From the NCBI GenBank assembly GCA_025055675.1, contig JANWWT010000001.1, positions 248,001 through 312,000 of the forward strand: a stretch of DNA of 64,000 nucleotides. Direction: 5' to 3'. Below the pieces are notes generated by a model. The model saw only the letters and a program-made list of their open reading frames with translations. It searched no databases and was not told the DNA's origin. Origin of the DNA: Pseudanabaenaceae cyanobacterium SKYG29 (GTDB lineage: Bacteria; Cyanobacteriota; Cyanobacteriia; Pseudanabaenales; Pseudanabaenaceae). Made by a program: the position numbers and the translations under genes. Below, piece by piece: positions 8,082 to 17,578 of the stretch; within the stretch, counting starts at the first letter, position 1, and every line of letters starts with the position of its first letter.

Positions 8082-9242
8082 ATGAAGCCCATCACTCTCC
8101 TTGGTTCGACGGGGTCGATCGGCACCCAGACCCTTGACATAGTGGCGCAATATCCCGATCGGTTTTCTATAGTGGGGTTAGCGGCGGGTAGCAATGTAGA
8201 GTTACTAGCCCATCAGGTACGGCGTTTCCAGCCAGAAATAGTGGGGATTGCCAGGGAAGAGAAACTGGAGGAGTTGCGGGAGGCACTCACAGGGGTTGAC
8301 CCCATGCCGATTGTGGTAGCAGGGGGGGAGGGTTTACAAGTGGTAGCCAGCTATGGGGCGGCGGAAACAGTAGTTACAGGTATAGTGGGTTGTGCGGGAT
8401 TGTTGCCCACGATCGCTGCCATCAAAGCAGGGAAAAACATAGCCCTGGCTAACAAGGAGACTCTGATTGCTGGTGGTCCAGTCATCAATCCCCTAGTGGC
8501 AGAGTATGGCGTTAAGTTACTGCCGGCTGATTCCGAACATTCAGCCATCTTTCAATGCCTCCAGGGAGTGCCGGCGGGGGGGCTAGCCAGAATTATTCTC
8601 ACTGCTTCCGGGGGAGCCTTTAGGGATTTGCCCGTGGAAGCCCTAGCCCATGTCACTGTCGCCGATGCCCTCAAACATCCCAACTGGAGTATGGGCAAAA
8701 AAATCACGATCGATTCTGCCACCCTGATGAACAAGGGGTTAGAGGTAATTGAGGCTCACTACCTATTTGGCTTAGACTATGACCACATCGAGATTGTTAT
8801 CCATCCCCAGAGCATTATCCATTCTTTGATTGAATTGCAGGACACTTCTGTGCTAGCCCAGCTAGGTTTGCCGGATATGCGGTTGCCCTTGTTGTATGCC
8901 CTGTCCTATCCCGATCGGGTGACCACTAACTGGGAACGCTTAGACCTGGTCAAATGTGCTAGTTTGACATTCCGTGCCCCTGACCATCGCAAATATCCCT
9001 GCATGGAATTAGCTTACAACGCAGGCAGAATCGGCGGGACAATGACCGCAGTACTAAACGCAGCTAATGAAGAGGCGGTTTCTCTCTTCCTGAGTGGCAG
9101 AATTGCTTTTATGGACATTCCCAAACTGATTGAAGCTACCTGCCAAGCCCATAGCTGTATCTCCCAACCCAGACTAGAGGACATCCTAGAAGCCGATCGG
9201 TGGGCGCGCAACTTTGTGCAAGCTCAACTACTGAGGGTGTAA
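8082..9242 (+). CDS. dxr: 1-deoxy-D-xylulose 5-phosphate reductoisomerase
   Basis: This is the second enzyme of the MEP isoprenoid pathway, turning DXP into 2-C-methyl-D-erythritol 4-phosphate with NADPH. The 386-residue protein begins with the nucleotide-binding loop GSTGSIG (8-14) and has [12 protein letters not shown], the metal and substrate motif [21 protein letters not shown], and [21 protein letters not shown], all diagnostic of Dxr. Length is normal. In a cyanobacterium this pathway feeds carotenoid, phytol and quinone synthesis. It is probably cotranscribed with thrC. Confidence 0.96.
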   Translation: MKPITLLGSTGSIGTQTLDIVAQYPDRFSIVGLAAGSNVELLAHQVRRFQPEIVGIAREEKLEELREALTGVDPMPIVVAGGEGLQVVASYGAAETVVTGIVGCAGLLPTIAAIKAGKNIALANKETLIAGGPVINPLVAEYGVKLLPADSEHSAIFQCLQGVPAGGLARIILTASGGAFRDLPVEALAHVTVADALKHPNWSMGKKITIDSATLMNKGLEVIEAHYLFGLDYDHIEIVIHPQSIIHSLIELQDTSVLAQLGLPDMRLPLLYALSYPDRVTTNWERLDLVKCASLTFRAPDHRKYPCMELAYNAGRIGGTMTAVLNAANEEAVSLFLSGRIAFMDIPKLIEATCQAHSCISQPRLEDILEADRWARNFVQAQLLRV

Positions 9243-9296
9243 GGAAACTGGTAGCGGCAATTTCCGTCTAAAATAGTGCTCAGGAAGTCGTGGGCT

Positions 9297-10184
9297 ATGA
9301 GAAAGTTACTAGCGATCGGTCTATTAACCACTACTTTGTCTTTGGGAATTCCTCCCCATACTTTTGCCTTTACCAACGACGAACAAATTACAATCAATGT
9401 CTACAAATTAGCTGCGCCAGCAGTAGTGACACTAAGGGGAGGTGGTAGCACAGGTTCAGGCAGTTTCATTAGCGCTGATGGGTTGATACTCACCAACGAA
9501 CATGTAGTTGGCAGAGCTAGTCAGGTAGAAGTTCGTACCCAGGATGGACGTAGATTCATCGGCGATGTAATTGCCACCGATCGGCGTAACGACCTTGCCC
9601 TAGTGCGTGTGCGCAGTAATGAGCGCTTTCCCTTTCTCCGCTTAGCAGATTCCAGTGGTATTCAGGTGGGGCAGCGGGTATTTGCCATTGGTGCTCCCTT
9701 TGGCTTAGCAGGCACGTTGACAACAGGGATTTTGAGCCGCATTGCCCCTAATGGCGATTTACAGACCGATGCCGCGATCAATCCTGGGAATTCCGGTGGA
9801 CCGCTCCTTAATTCCAAGGGGGAACTGATTGGGATTAACAAAGCCATTGTCGGCAATGGTCAGGGGATAGGTTTTGCCACTAGCGCGATTGCTGCCCGCA
9901 ATTTCATCCATCAAACGGCTAACCGTCCCACTCCCCCACCAGAAAGCAGAGGGCAAAGATTAGGGGTAACGATCGATACCCAAACTTTTACCATTCAAGA
10001 GATCAATCCCAACTCCATTGCCAGCCGTGTGGGGTTACGACCGGGGGATAGAATTTTAGCTATCAACAATCAGCCTCTACGGGATGTCCAGGAATTGCTG
10101 GCTGTATTGGATCAGAATCCCAAAATCCTAGTACTGACAATAGCCCGCGAGCGGAGAATCGGTAAAATTCTGATTGAGTTTTGA
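9297..10184 (+). CDS. HtrA/Deg-like trypsin-type serine protease with PDZ domain
   Basis: The 295-residue product has a signal peptide (MRKLLAIGLLTTTLSLGIPPHTFAF). A trypsin-like domain follows with catalytic triad H69 (LTNEHVVG), D99 (RRNDLALV) and S166 (INPGNSGGPLL), and then one C-terminal PDZ-like domain (LGVTIDTQTFTIQEINPNSI... VGLRPGDRILAINN). It is shorter than classic HtrA/HhoA/HhoB proteins (about 380-450 residues), having a short linker and a single compact PDZ. It should act in the periplasm or lumen in protein quality control. The ATG at 9297 is preceded by AGGAAG nine bases upstream and starts the signal peptide cleanly, so a GTG seven codons earlier was not used. Its stop overlaps the trmB start by one base. 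Confidence 0.88.
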   Translation: MRKLLAIGLLTTTLSLGIPPHTFAFTNDEQITINVYKLAAPAVVTLRGGGSTGSGSFISADGLILTNEHVVGRASQVEVRTQDGRRFIGDVIATDRRNDLALVRVRSNERFPFLRLADSSGIQVGQRVFAIGAPFGLAGTLTTGILSRIAPNGDLQTDAAINPGNSGGPLLNSKGELIGINKAIVGNGQGIGFATSAIAARNFIHQTANRPTPPPESRGQRLGVTIDTQTFTIQEINPNSIASRVGLRPGDRILAINNQPLRDVQELLAVLDQNPKILVLTIARERRIGKILIEF

Positions 10185-10852
10185 TGGCGCGTCTAGTAAG
10201 AGTACGGGAACACGTCAATCCCCTGGCAATTCAATACCAAAAACCAACACCGCCCCCTGACTGGTCAGCGGTCTATCAGGACTGGTCACTGCCCTTAAGT
10301 TTGGATTTGGGTTCAGGACAGGGGGAATATTTACTCCAAATGGCACAGAAATATCCCGATCGGAATTTTTTAGGCTTAGAAATACGCCAGCCCCTGGTAG
10401 AATACAGCAACGATCGTCGAGCAGAACTGGGTTTAACCAACGTTTACTTTCTCTTTTGCAACATCAATCAAACCTTGCCCTATCTCTTACCTGCTGACAA
10501 AAAGGTGAAGGAAGTCACTATTCACTTCCCTGACCCTTGGTTCAAGCGTCGCCAACACAAACGCCGTCTTGTCAATAGGGAATTAGTCAATACTTTAGCG
10601 CAAATTCTGTGTCCCACAGGACAGGTACTAGTACAGTCAGATGTTTGGGATATAGCCCGCAGTATTTTACAGCAATTTGAAGCTCACCCCGATTTCATAA
10701 ACCTGGCAGGCGCAGGGCAATTTAGCGACCACTACCCTGACCACATTCCTACGGCGCGGGAACTCTGGGCAGTCCGCCGAAACCGACCTATCTATCGCAT
10801 GGTGTTCCAGTTAGACAGTGAAAAAAAGGGAGGCATTCCTCCCCTCTCCTAA
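10184..10852 (+). CDS. trmB: tRNA (guanine-N7-)-methyltransferase
   Basis: TrmB methylates G46 in the variable loop of tRNAs using S-adenosylmethionine. The 222-residue protein shows the SAM-binding motif LDLGSGQGEYLLQMA, FLGLEIRQP, the signature IHFPDPWFKRRQHKRRL and PTARELWAVRRNRPIYRM near the end. The start ATG overlaps the TGA stop of the protease gene (TGATG), implying translational coupling. The last 25 bases contain a hairpin that is a terminator for psaD on the other strand, so the C-terminal residues KKGGIPPLS are partly dictated by that structure. Confidence 0.93.
   Translation: MARLVRVREHVNPLAIQYQKPTPPPDWSAVYQDWSLPLSLDLGSGQGEYLLQMAQKYPDRNFLGLEIRQPLVEYSNDRRAELGLTNVYFLFCNINQTLPYLLPADKKVKEVTIHFPDPWFKRRQHKRRLVNRELVNTLAQILCPTGQVLVQSDVWDIARSILQQFEAHPDFINLAGAGQFSDHYPDHIPTARELWAVRRNRPIYRMVFQLDSEKKGGIPPLS
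10821..10843 (-). terminator. Rho-independent terminator of psaD, nested in the 3' end of trmB
   Basis: Read on the minus strand, downstream of the psaD stop, the sequence is GGGAGG-AATG-CCTCCC followed by TTTTTTT. That is a six-pair GC-rich stem, a four-base loop and a run of seven T. It lies 25 bases after the psaD stop and wholly within the trmB coding region. Confidence 0.8.
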
Positions 10853-10868
10853 TCACTTCTCCACAAAA

Positions 10869-11297
10869 CTAGGGGTCGTAGGGTTCCTTCCCAGAAAACT
10901 TGATACTGCCGGGACTGGGATTGTCACCGATCTTGCGGGGCACGCTGCCCACAGCTACACGACCTTGGTTGACTTTTTCTGGGAACACGCCATCGGCAGG
11001 ATGGAGGTACACCTGGTCACCGTTGGGGAACTCCCGCCAGATTTTGTAGTTGGTGATCTTGAAATTGCGCAGTTGCCGTCCCAGAGCCAGGGCCTGTTCC
11101 TTCTTAGCAAAGTAAAGCATGTTATCGCCTTCGTGCATGATGGCGGCACCACCGGTCGGCATTTCAAAGTATTGCTGCTTAGGGCTGTTCCAGGTGATCA
11201 GGTACTTTTCCTCCGTGAAGGCGGCAGAGAGTAAGCCCCCCGTACTCCCACCCCAAATGGGCACCTTGCCCGTAGGCTTTTGGGTTTCTTCAGACAT
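10869..11297 (-). CDS. psaD: Photosystem I subunit II (PsaD)
   Basis: PsaD is the stromal/cytoplasmic subunit of photosystem I that docks ferredoxin and helps hold PsaC. The 142-residue protein contains the hallmark segments [59 protein letters not shown] and [26 protein letters not shown], and ends near [10 protein letters not shown]. Length is typical for cyanobacteria. It is monocistronic: the FG-GAP gene lies 96 bases upstream on the same strand, and a clear terminator follows. A sequence resembling the RpaB-bound HLR1 element lies in the upstream gap. Confidence 0.98.
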   Translation of the reverse strand: MSEETQKPTGKVPIWGGSTGGLLSAAFTEEKYLITWNSPKQQYFEMPTGGAAIMHEGDNMLYFAKKEQALALGRQLRNFKITNYKIWREFPNGDQVYLHPADGVFPEKVNQGRVAVGSVPRKIGDNPSPGSIKFSGKEPYDP

Positions 11298-11363
11298 AGC
11301 GTCGTCTCCGTAAAAGAATTAGGATTAAAGATAACATTTCCCGATCCCTTCTCTCCAAGACAA

Positions 11364-11382
11364 CTTAACTTTCCTTTACATT
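11364..11382 (-). promoter_or_regulatory. HLR1-like direct repeat upstream of psaD
   Basis: The plus strand reads CTTAACTTTCCTTTACATT, about 70-85 bases before the psaD start codon. The right half (TTTACATT) matches the RpaB/HLR1 half-site KTTACAWW exactly. The left half, ten bases away, matches only partly. RpaB control of PSI genes through HLR1 is established in other cyanobacteria; its use here is inference. Confidence 0.35.
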
Positions 11383-11393
11383 GGCAGTAGGGG

Positions 11394-13352
11394 CTAGACC
11401 ACTCTGGTGTTGGGGACAAAGACGAGGTCGGACAAGTCTAATTGCACATCAGAAAAAGCGGCAATCATGACTGCACCAAAGGGGCAATTACACCGTCTTG
11501 CCAAGATGGTATTGGGAATGGCACTAGTATCTGTCGATCGGTGTTTCAGAAAAGGAGCATTCTTGTTATCCAGCCAGGCGTTATTGTCCTCCACAAAGAA
11601 GTAGTCGTTGGCAGTCCCGTGCACAACCACTTTATCCTGACCTTTTTCAAAATCCCAAATGACGGCAAAACTTTTACCGATTTGCAGACCATACTGATCT
11701 TTCAAAACAAACGCATCATTCCCCGGTCCGCCGCTAAATTGATCCATGTGTCCAGATTCTCCGACTAAGGTATCATTCCCCCAACCGCCATACACCCAGT
11801 CGGGACCGTTATTAGAGGCATAAAAGACTAGACTATCGGCATTCGTATATCCCAATTGGGGAAAGGAAAAGTGATGATAAACACCGCCCGTCACACTCAG
11901 GTATGTACGGGAATTGTTGATACGATCGGTACCCAAAATGACCAGACCACCTTTTGCCAAATCCACCCTACCATCACCATTAAAATCTCCTACTGGTGTA
12001 AAGCCTGTACCAATGAAAATGCCGTTTTTACCGTCTACTTCTGCATCCTCTAACCGTCGAATTAATGTACCACCAAACAAAATCTTGTCGTGGGCATAGA
12101 GGTCAGTTATGCCATCACCATTAAAATCACCAATATTTTTTGTCTGGATAGCAATCCCTTGCGGTTGTGAAAACCCCTGTAATCCCCCGAAGGCAATATA
12201 GGTGGCGGGGGACCCAGACTGTCTAAAGGCGGGAGGACTACTATGGGTAGCCATTAACAAATCAACAAACCCATCATTGTTGAAGTCAGCAGCATCGTAA
12301 ACACCATAACCAGGGGGAAAGGAGAGGCTAGAATCCTTGGCAGTAATCTGACTGGGATTAGCACTACCGAAATACAGAGTAGTTGTACCAGCTTCAGTAG
12401 ACCATGGGAGATTTATCACGTAGGCAAAGTCAGCAAAGCCATCCCGGTTTACATCTCCCAAGGGGCGAATTCGTGCCAATGCCAAGGGGGTTGACGGTGG
12501 CATTTCTATCAACAAACTAGGGTTGGGGACAGTTAGATCAAACACAGGCGGATAATTACTCGAGGAGAGCAAGATGCGATTAGGAGCAACAATCAGATCA
12601 CTCCGTCCGTCTCCATTTACATCCTTGGCATTTCTAATGAACACAGTATTGTTACCGTTTTTGATCAGAAAGCCATTGCTGCCGTCAATTAAGCCATGGT
12701 GTAGAACTGGCGGAAAGTCCCCTCTTGTACCAAAGAAAACAAAACCAGGACCAGCCAGATCAACAATCCCATCTCCGTTGACATCCCCATCAAAATCACT
12801 ATAAACACCAGTGGCAAGATAAAAATCATTATGAACACCAGTAGCAAGATAAAATCCTCTCTTGCCATCTAGTTCTCCTGGGTCAAGCAAAATCTCATTG
12901 AGAGTAAAACCCTCCTTTTTGCCAAATAAAATGTAACTTCGTCTGTCAGAAGGTAAGTCACTATTAAAAACCACCAGTTCTTTGAGACCATCGCCATTGA
13001 CATCCTGCCCCAACCGAAACGATCGACCTCTACTGTCGTAGGACTGAAAAAGGGGCTTATTATTGACAAGGAGAGGAGCGGGACGATCGAGATCAACAGG
13101 CACAGCCGCCGCGAAAGGAGAGGAGTTAGGGGAATTTTTGGGTGGTTTACCTGGAGCATGACCGTAGACAATGTACTTGTCTGTACCATTAGTATTTATG
13201 AGAAGGTCACCATAGCCGTCGTTGTCTAAATCACCGATCGGTTCAATCCAGAGAGCCTTTCTGGGGTCGCTACCGAAGAAAAACTCTAGTCCATTGTAAC
13301 CGGTCAGTTGACTAGGGCTGAAGGGAGTACTCAAGGTCACAGGATTAAACAT
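11394..13352 (-). CDS. FG-GAP/VCBS repeat protein with C-terminal RTX-like region, probable extracellular calcium-binding protein
   Basis: The 652-residue protein is built from many FG-GAP-type repeats, each with a calcium loop such as GDLDNDGYGDLLI, DVNGDGLKELVV, DVNGDGRSDLIV, DFNNDGFVDLLM and DFNGDGRVDLAKG, a pattern that folds as an integrin-alpha-like beta-propeller. Near the C-terminus, residues like WGNDTLVGES and SGGPGNDAFVLKD are RTX nonapeptides, and the end (SDVQLDLSDLVFVPNT) resembles type I secretion tails. There is no N-terminal signal peptide, consistent with type I export. A 30-base tandem duplication at 12801-12860 gives a repeated FYLATGV phrase. Adhesion, surface-layer or enzyme-carrier roles are all possible; nothing specific is visible. 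Confidence 0.85.
   Translation of the reverse strand: MFNPVTLSTPFSPSQLTGYNGLEFFFGSDPRKALWIEPIGDLDNDGYGDLLINTNGTDKYIVYGHAPGKPPKNSPNSSPFAAAVPVDLDRPAPLLVNNKPLFQSYDSRGRSFRLGQDVNGDGLKELVVFNSDLPSDRRSYILFGKKEGFTLNEILLDPGELDGKRGFYLATGVHNDFYLATGVYSDFDGDVNGDGIVDLAGPGFVFFGTRGDFPPVLHHGLIDGSNGFLIKNGNNTVFIRNAKDVNGDGRSDLIVAPNRILLSSSNYPPVFDLTVPNPSLLIEMPPSTPLALARIRPLGDVNRDGFADFAYVINLPWSTEAGTTTLYFGSANPSQITAKDSSLSFPPGYGVYDAADFNNDGFVDLLMATHSSPPAFRQSGSPATYIAFGGLQGFSQPQGIAIQTKNIGDFNGDGITDLYAHDKILFGGTLIRRLEDAEVDGKNGIFIGTGFTPVGDFNGDGRVDLAKGGLVILGTDRINNSRTYLSVTGGVYHHFSFPQLGYTNADSLVFYASNNGPDWVYGGWGNDTLVGESGHMDQFSGGPGNDAFVLKDQYGLQIGKSFAVIWDFEKGQDKVVVHGTANDYFFVEDNNAWLDNKNAPFLKHRSTDTSAIPNTILARRCNCPFGAVMIAAFSDVQLDLSDLVFVPNTRVV
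12801..12860. repeat. 30-bp imperfect tandem duplication inside the FG-GAP gene
   Basis: Two adjacent 30-base units (12801-12830 and 12831-12860) share most of their sequence, including AACACCAGT and GCAAGATAAAA. In the protein this doubles a ten-residue unit, FYLATGVHND then FYLATGVYSD. It is in frame, so it lengthens one loop between propeller blades. Confidence 0.8.
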
Positions 13353-13646
13353 ACTTACTCTCCAATAGTGTTGAATGACAGCCGAACCTCAAATGAAAAA
13401 GGCATAAAACATGCAAGCTCTGCAAAGCTTAAAGCAGTCAATGATTAACCCAAACTCAAAATAATTTTTAAGTCCTGGCAGATGTCAGATGTCCAACTAA
13501 GGGTGAATGGCAACATCAATATACATACTGCGTAATTCGAGGTCATCATTACTAGCTTGAAACCCACTGCTCCGGCAACCAACATAGTTAGTATGGACAG
13601 CTGCTATAGCGGGGTTTAAGCCTTTGGGGAGCAGCTCCGTAACAAA

Positions 13647-14207
13647 TCAAAATAGAGCGTTGATGGCACTGCCACTGCGTTCGAGGCGATTATTGTCCAA
13701 GCGACAGTCGTCATTGTGGGGGTTGTTGTCTATACGAATGTCTGGGTCATAGCCCACCTCTACAATATAGCTGGGGGGAAATTCTCCTTCAGCTGGAGAG
13801 GAGCGATGCCAATTGCGCTCAAAAACCACCCTAACTTCCTGACCAAGACCAAGGTTTTGGAAAGGCTGTTGGGCCAGAAGGCGGGGCTGTCCACCAGGAT
13901 TTTGTTCATACAAATAAACCATCTGCTGGTTGGCATTGGATAAGTAAGCGGTTGTCCCCTGGTTGCGAATTACGCCAGTAATCCGTACCCGCCCCTGAAA
14001 GGCATTGGTGCGGCTGAGGAGGGTGAAATTGATCCCTTGTGCCGCCAAATCAGGGCATGCTAATACTTGGGCGGGATTGGTAATCGGGCGTATATGCTGT
14101 TTTAGCTGTTCAACGGTCTCAGGACGAATGGGAGTCTGAGCTACAACGGGACATCCGACGGCAGTCAATGCTGTCAGTAGGGCTGCGGTCAGTTGGCGCG
14201 TCATCAT
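13647..14207 (-). CDS. Small secreted protein of unknown function
   Basis: Read from ATG 14207 (AGAGG six bases upstream) this is a 186-residue protein starting MMTRQLTAALLTALTAVGCPVVAQ, a signal peptide. The mature part is beta-rich: INFTLLSRTNAFQGRVRITGVIRNQG, then YIVEVGYDPDIRIDNNPHNDDCRLDNN. It resembles CARDB-like or immunoglobulin-like periplasmic domains, with one likely disulfide (C in ACPDLA and C in DDCRL). An ATG at 14228 is in frame but gives a poorer signal sequence. The frame stays open for 49 codons beyond the TGA stop, which is reported separately. No partner gene is evident. Confidence 0.75.
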   Translation of the reverse strand: MMTRQLTAALLTALTAVGCPVVAQTPIRPETVEQLKQHIRPITNPAQVLACPDLAAQGINFTLLSRTNAFQGRVRITGVIRNQGTTAYLSNANQQMVYLYEQNPGGQPRLLAQQPFQNLGLGQEVRVVFERNWHRSSPAEGEFPPSYIVEVGYDPDIRIDNNPHNDDCRLDNNRLERSGSAINALF

Positions 14208-14770
14208 TGTGAACCTCTGTGGATACATGATTCAGGAATACTTCCTTAGTCAGTATTGTGTCGGGAGTACTCCGATATGACAGTGTGATCGATCATTCTC
14301 CATCAGTTATCCAAATCACTAAGTTATTTTGTTGTCACTCCCAGTCATACAGTGGTAGGTCAGCCCCGTTGCTCACTAATGCCCCTGAAACTGGGCAGCA
14401 GTCCTCCGTCCAAAGAGCTAATCTCAGTGTCCGATTATTCTTTATTCTTTTTATTACTGCCAGTGACTAACTGATTGAAGCAGGCAGGGGCGGATGTGAT
14501 TGAACCCTGCTTTCCCTGTTTTGACTCTTTCATGCAAGCAGCTGCAAACTAAAACACTGAAAAGGGAAACGACCCTAGCTCAAATTCTCCTGGAAATAGT
14601 ACAACTATTATCACCCTTTGTTTTTACTTAACTGGGAGTTTCGACTTTCTAATGATATAGCTTATTTTGTTAAAAAAACTCTGACTTATGAGTCAACCTT
14701 GTCTCTCTTGTCCCAGACGTAATCATCACTTTCGTCTATTGATTTTTCATGAAAACCTCATCTTGAGGTA
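14208..14770. other. Intergenic stretch of about 560 bases without a supported gene
   Basis: The region separates the small secreted protein gene from lptC, both on the minus strand. It is AT-rich towards 14640-14700. A possible stem (AAGCAGG pairing with CCTGCTT, around 14477-14513) is present but without a T run. No tRNA, ribosomal, RNase P, SRP or tmRNA signature and no convincing small protein was seen. Confidence 0.5.
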
Positions 14771-15886
14771 CTAAGGGGGTATAACTAGAGTCTCTACTGC
14801 CTTAGCACTAGAAACTTCGATCGTTTGTCTTGCTAAATCTGCCACTGCTCGATCGCCCCTAACCTGAAGGTCACTGCGAGCCTGCTGATAAAAAACATTG
14901 CCCTCGGCAGTGACTAGTTGTTGGGGGATATTCCAGGTTGCCCGATCGGCGTTGACCTGAGATTGGTCAAAGGTAGAAATAGCCTTAACGTTGCCAGAGA
15001 GCTGAATAATCTGTTGTGCCAGATTAACTACACCTTGTTGACTAGAGACCAGGTAACCGCGGGAGGGACTTTTAATTTCCACAGGTTGGGGGAGTTTCAC
15101 TAGACTTTCTTTAATATGCCACTCTAGATTACGGGAATTCAGTTCCCATCCCCTTTTAGTCGCTACAAGTCTGGCAGATTGGGGGAGTTGCAAAATTTGC
15201 TTCTGAATTTGCCAAACACCTTTTTGCGCCTTAAGCGTTAAATCTTCCTTTTGGTAAGTAGCTTGGAAAGGTACATCAATGCGGACTATCTGCTCAGGTG
15301 CTGCCCAAGTTAAAGCAGGTGCTTTGATAGAGATAGGGGGTTGTGCACTGCTAATTTGTACTGCCTCCGCTAAAGTGAAATGACTTTTACTAGGAGTAGC
15401 ACGCAGAGATTTGCCCACAAGAGTAATTTTCCGATCGGGTTGTTGAATTTTGATATTGCCTGTAGCTGTGAGGAGGTCCTCATCTGCTTGCCAAACTAAA
15501 CGATCGGCTTTTAGTTCAACATTTTCATCCAGGAGGCGGGCTTTAATGTCCCCATCAATAGTGATTTTGCGCTCCTTTTGATTGACCGAACCCGCCTTAC
15601 CCTCTGCCTCAATTAAAACCTTGCCCTGGCGATAGAACTTACCTGAGACGGTGACAATTGTAGCGGTGAAATTTTCTTCGTTATAGTCTGCTTTACTAGC
15701 TTTGATTTCCCAGATTAAGTTGCCCTGACTATCAAATTCTGTCAGAGTGACATTGCCGAGGGTAGAACCAGGGGGAGGGACAGGCGTAACTTTTTGCTCT
15801 GTGATGGGGTTCAAGTACACCCATAGCCCCGCTCCTATGGCAACTCCCACTGTCGTTAGAGTTAAAGCCAGGGGTAAAGGTCTCAT
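14771..15886 (-). CDS. lptC: LptC-family lipopolysaccharide transport protein
   Basis: The 371-residue product begins with a single membrane anchor ([21 protein letters not shown]) followed by an LptC domain ([23 protein letters not shown]). The rest is a long beta-jellyroll/OstA-like series of paired phrases such as [25 protein letters not shown] and [27 protein letters not shown]. In the Lpt bridge LptC takes LPS from LptB2FG to LptA; cyanobacterial LptC proteins are long and carry extra jellyroll repeats, as here. Its ATG overlaps the dusB stop by four bases, so the two are likely cotranscribed. Assignment of the family is good; the symbol follows the family name. Confidence 0.8.
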   Translation of the reverse strand: MRPLPLALTLTTVGVAIGAGLWVYLNPITEQKVTPVPPPGSTLGNVTLTEFDSQGNLIWEIKASKADYNEENFTATIVTVSGKFYRQGKVLIEAEGKAGSVNQKERKITIDGDIKARLLDENVELKADRLVWQADEDLLTATGNIKIQQPDRKITLVGKSLRATPSKSHFTLAEAVQISSAQPPISIKAPALTWAAPEQIVRIDVPFQATYQKEDLTLKAQKGVWQIQKQILQLPQSARLVATKRGWELNSRNLEWHIKESLVKLPQPVEIKSPSRGYLVSSQQGVVNLAQQIIQLSGNVKAISTFDQSQVNADRATWNIPQQLVTAEGNVFYQQARSDLQVRGDRAVADLARQTIEVSSAKAVETLVIPP

Positions 15887-16872
15887 GGGCTGGCTGCCTC
15901 GATCGCTCGATCGATGAGGTCTAAACCCTCCTGCAGAGTGTCAAAGCGACAGAGTTGATCCCGCAGGGTGGCAGCACCGGGAAACCCCTTAGCGTACCAA
16001 GTCATGTGTTTACGCGCTTGTCTCAGCCCGCTAGTGCCCTTGTATTCGTAGAGAGCTTGTAAATGTTCTCGCGCCAACAGCAGCTTCTCCTGGATAGTGG
16101 GAGGAGCTTTTCTCTGACCCGTTTGGAAAAAGTAGTCAATCTCTCCCACCAAATAGGGATACCCCATTGTCCCGCGTGAACACATCACCCCATCTGCCCC
16201 CGTCTGCTCCAGGCAAGCGATCGCTGCTTCCAGGGAAAAAATATCCCCATTAGCAATCACGGGAATCCTGACTACCTCTTTCACCCGCCGAATCCACTCC
16301 CACCTGGCACTGCCATTATAGCCCTGGGCACGGGTGCGAGCGTGGACAGTGATCAATTGCGCTCCTGCATCCTCCATCCGCTGGGCAAATTCCACAATGT
16401 TAATCTCTTGGTCTGACCAACCAATGCGGGTTTTAACCGTGACAGGTACAGGAACCGCTGCTGCCACTCGCCGCACAATTTCTTGGGCAAGCCGTGGTTG
16501 CCTGAGCAGAGAAGACCCCCCCCCATTGCGCGTAATCTTATTCACAGGACAACCCATATTAATGTCCACCAAGTCTGCCCCCTCTGCCACCGCCTTCTCT
16601 GCTGCCTCTGCTAAAAAATCCGGTCGACAGTCAAATAACTGGATGGCAATGGGTGTTTCTGCCTCCCTGTCCACCTCCATGATCTGGGGTAAACCTTTGA
16701 CATAGTGCAGTCCCGTAGCGTTGACCATTTCTGTGTACATCAGCGACCGGGGGGCAAACCGTCGGACAAAGCGCCGAAACACCATGTCTGTTACTCCCGA
16801 CAGGGGGGACTGAAACACACGGCTGTAGAGAGTGAGGTTGCCAATTTTAAGGGGCTGTTTGACATCCACCAT
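15883..16872 (-). CDS. dusB: tRNA-dihydrouridine synthase, DusB-like
   Basis: This FMN-dependent enzyme reduces uridine to dihydrouridine in the tRNA D-loop. Motifs are [18 protein letters not shown], the catalytic cysteine in [57 protein letters not shown], and [17 protein letters not shown]. The start was set at ATG 16872 ([24 protein letters not shown]), giving 329 residues as usual for DusB. An in-frame upstream extension to 16974 would run through the tRNA-Leu gene on the other strand and is rejected. The gene is followed by lptC with a four-base overlap. Confidence 0.92.
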   Translation of the reverse strand: MVDVKQPLKIGNLTLYSRVFQSPLSGVTDMVFRRFVRRFAPRSLMYTEMVNATGLHYVKGLPQIMEVDREAETPIAIQLFDCRPDFLAEAAEKAVAEGADLVDINMGCPVNKITRNGGGSSLLRQPRLAQEIVRRVAAAVPVPVTVKTRIGWSDQEINIVEFAQRMEDAGAQLITVHARTRAQGYNGSARWEWIRRVKEVVRIPVIANGDIFSLEAAIACLEQTGADGVMCSRGTMGYPYLVGEIDYFFQTGQRKAPPTIQEKLLLAREHLQALYEYKGTSGLRQARKHMTWYAKGFPGAATLRDQLCRFDTLQEGLDLIDRAIEAASP

Positions 16873-16915
16873 AGGGTAGCGCTTTTGCGATTTCTCTGCT
16901 ATTATAAAAAGTCCT

Positions 16916-16999
16916 GGGCGGATGGCGAAACTGGTAGACGCAGCAGACTCAAAATCTGCCGGTGGCAACACCATGAGAGTTCGAGTCTCTCTCTGCCCA
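16916..16999 (+). tRNA. tRNA-Leu (anticodon CAA)
   Basis: This is an 84-base class II tRNA. The acceptor stem is GGGCGGA paired with TCTGCCC (one G-U), with discriminator A. The D-arm is GGCGAAACTGGTAGACGC. The anticodon stem is GCAGA/TCTGC with loop CTCAAAA, placing CAA at 16950-16952. The long variable arm is CGGTGGCAACACCAT, and the T-arm GAGAG-TTCGAGT-CTCTC is perfect. CCA is not encoded. It reads UUG leucine codons. It is divergent from dusB and convergent with the DUF4126 gene. Confidence 0.95.
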
Positions 17000-17011
17000 T
17001 AGACACAAAAT

Positions 17012-17578
17012 TCACTTGTTCTTTGTAACCCACTTTGGTAGCTCCAGCCATGAATAACGCAAGGCTACCCCTGCCAAACCCAAAGCACTGCAAGCCCCCA
17101 GATGGGGTTCTAGCAAAGCCAGAAGTAGTAATCCCAAACAGCCACCCAACTCCATCGTCGCGAATAACCCGTTATTAATTCCCCCTGTTCTCTTGGTAAT
17201 ATCTGCCCTCAGCAGCGTAGTGGTTATTTTTAACAGAAGGGCGACTCCCCCCCCTAGAAGTATGGCAATCAACCACTGCCCCCAGTTAGGGAAGTTATAC
17301 AGTACACTTGCCATGGTCAGACTCCCAACTACAGCAGAGAGGGGAAGGGCTACGGCATCCAGTAAATTGTCCCAGCGAGGACGGAAAAAAAGCATAACTT
17401 CTACCACAGCCCCGATCGTGAAAATACTGAGCAGTTGGAGGGAGATTGACCAACTCTGATCAATGATAATTAAGCCCATTTTGCTAGTTATTGCCCATAC
17501 CAGTAAAGCCACAAACACCCTCAGTCCCGCGGCACTGGCAAGACAAAGACCGAGTGCTATTTGTCCCAGAGTGTTCAT
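17012..17578 (-). CDS. DUF4126 family integral membrane protein
   Basis: The 188-residue hydrophobic protein has four or five membrane segments and begins with the family pattern [22 protein letters not shown], followed by [26 protein letters not shown]4126 proteins are widespread and have no assigned function. The start ATG overlaps the stop of the upstream ABC ATPase gene by four bases, which suggests translational coupling with it, although there is no known functional link. Confidence 0.8.
   Translation of the reverse strand: MNTLGQIALGLCLASAAGLRVFVALLVWAITSKMGLIIIDQSWSISLQLLSIFTIGAVVEVMLFFRPRWDNLLDAVALPLSAVVGSLTMASVLYNFPNWGQWLIAILLGGGVALLLKITTTLLRADITKRTGGINNGLFATMELGGCLGLLLLALLEPHLGACSALGLAGVALRYSWLELPKWVTKNK

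Noticed and set aside
16873-16974. N-terminal extension of DusB
   Set aside because: It would run through the tRNA-Leu gene on the opposite strand, and the family N-terminus begins at 16872.
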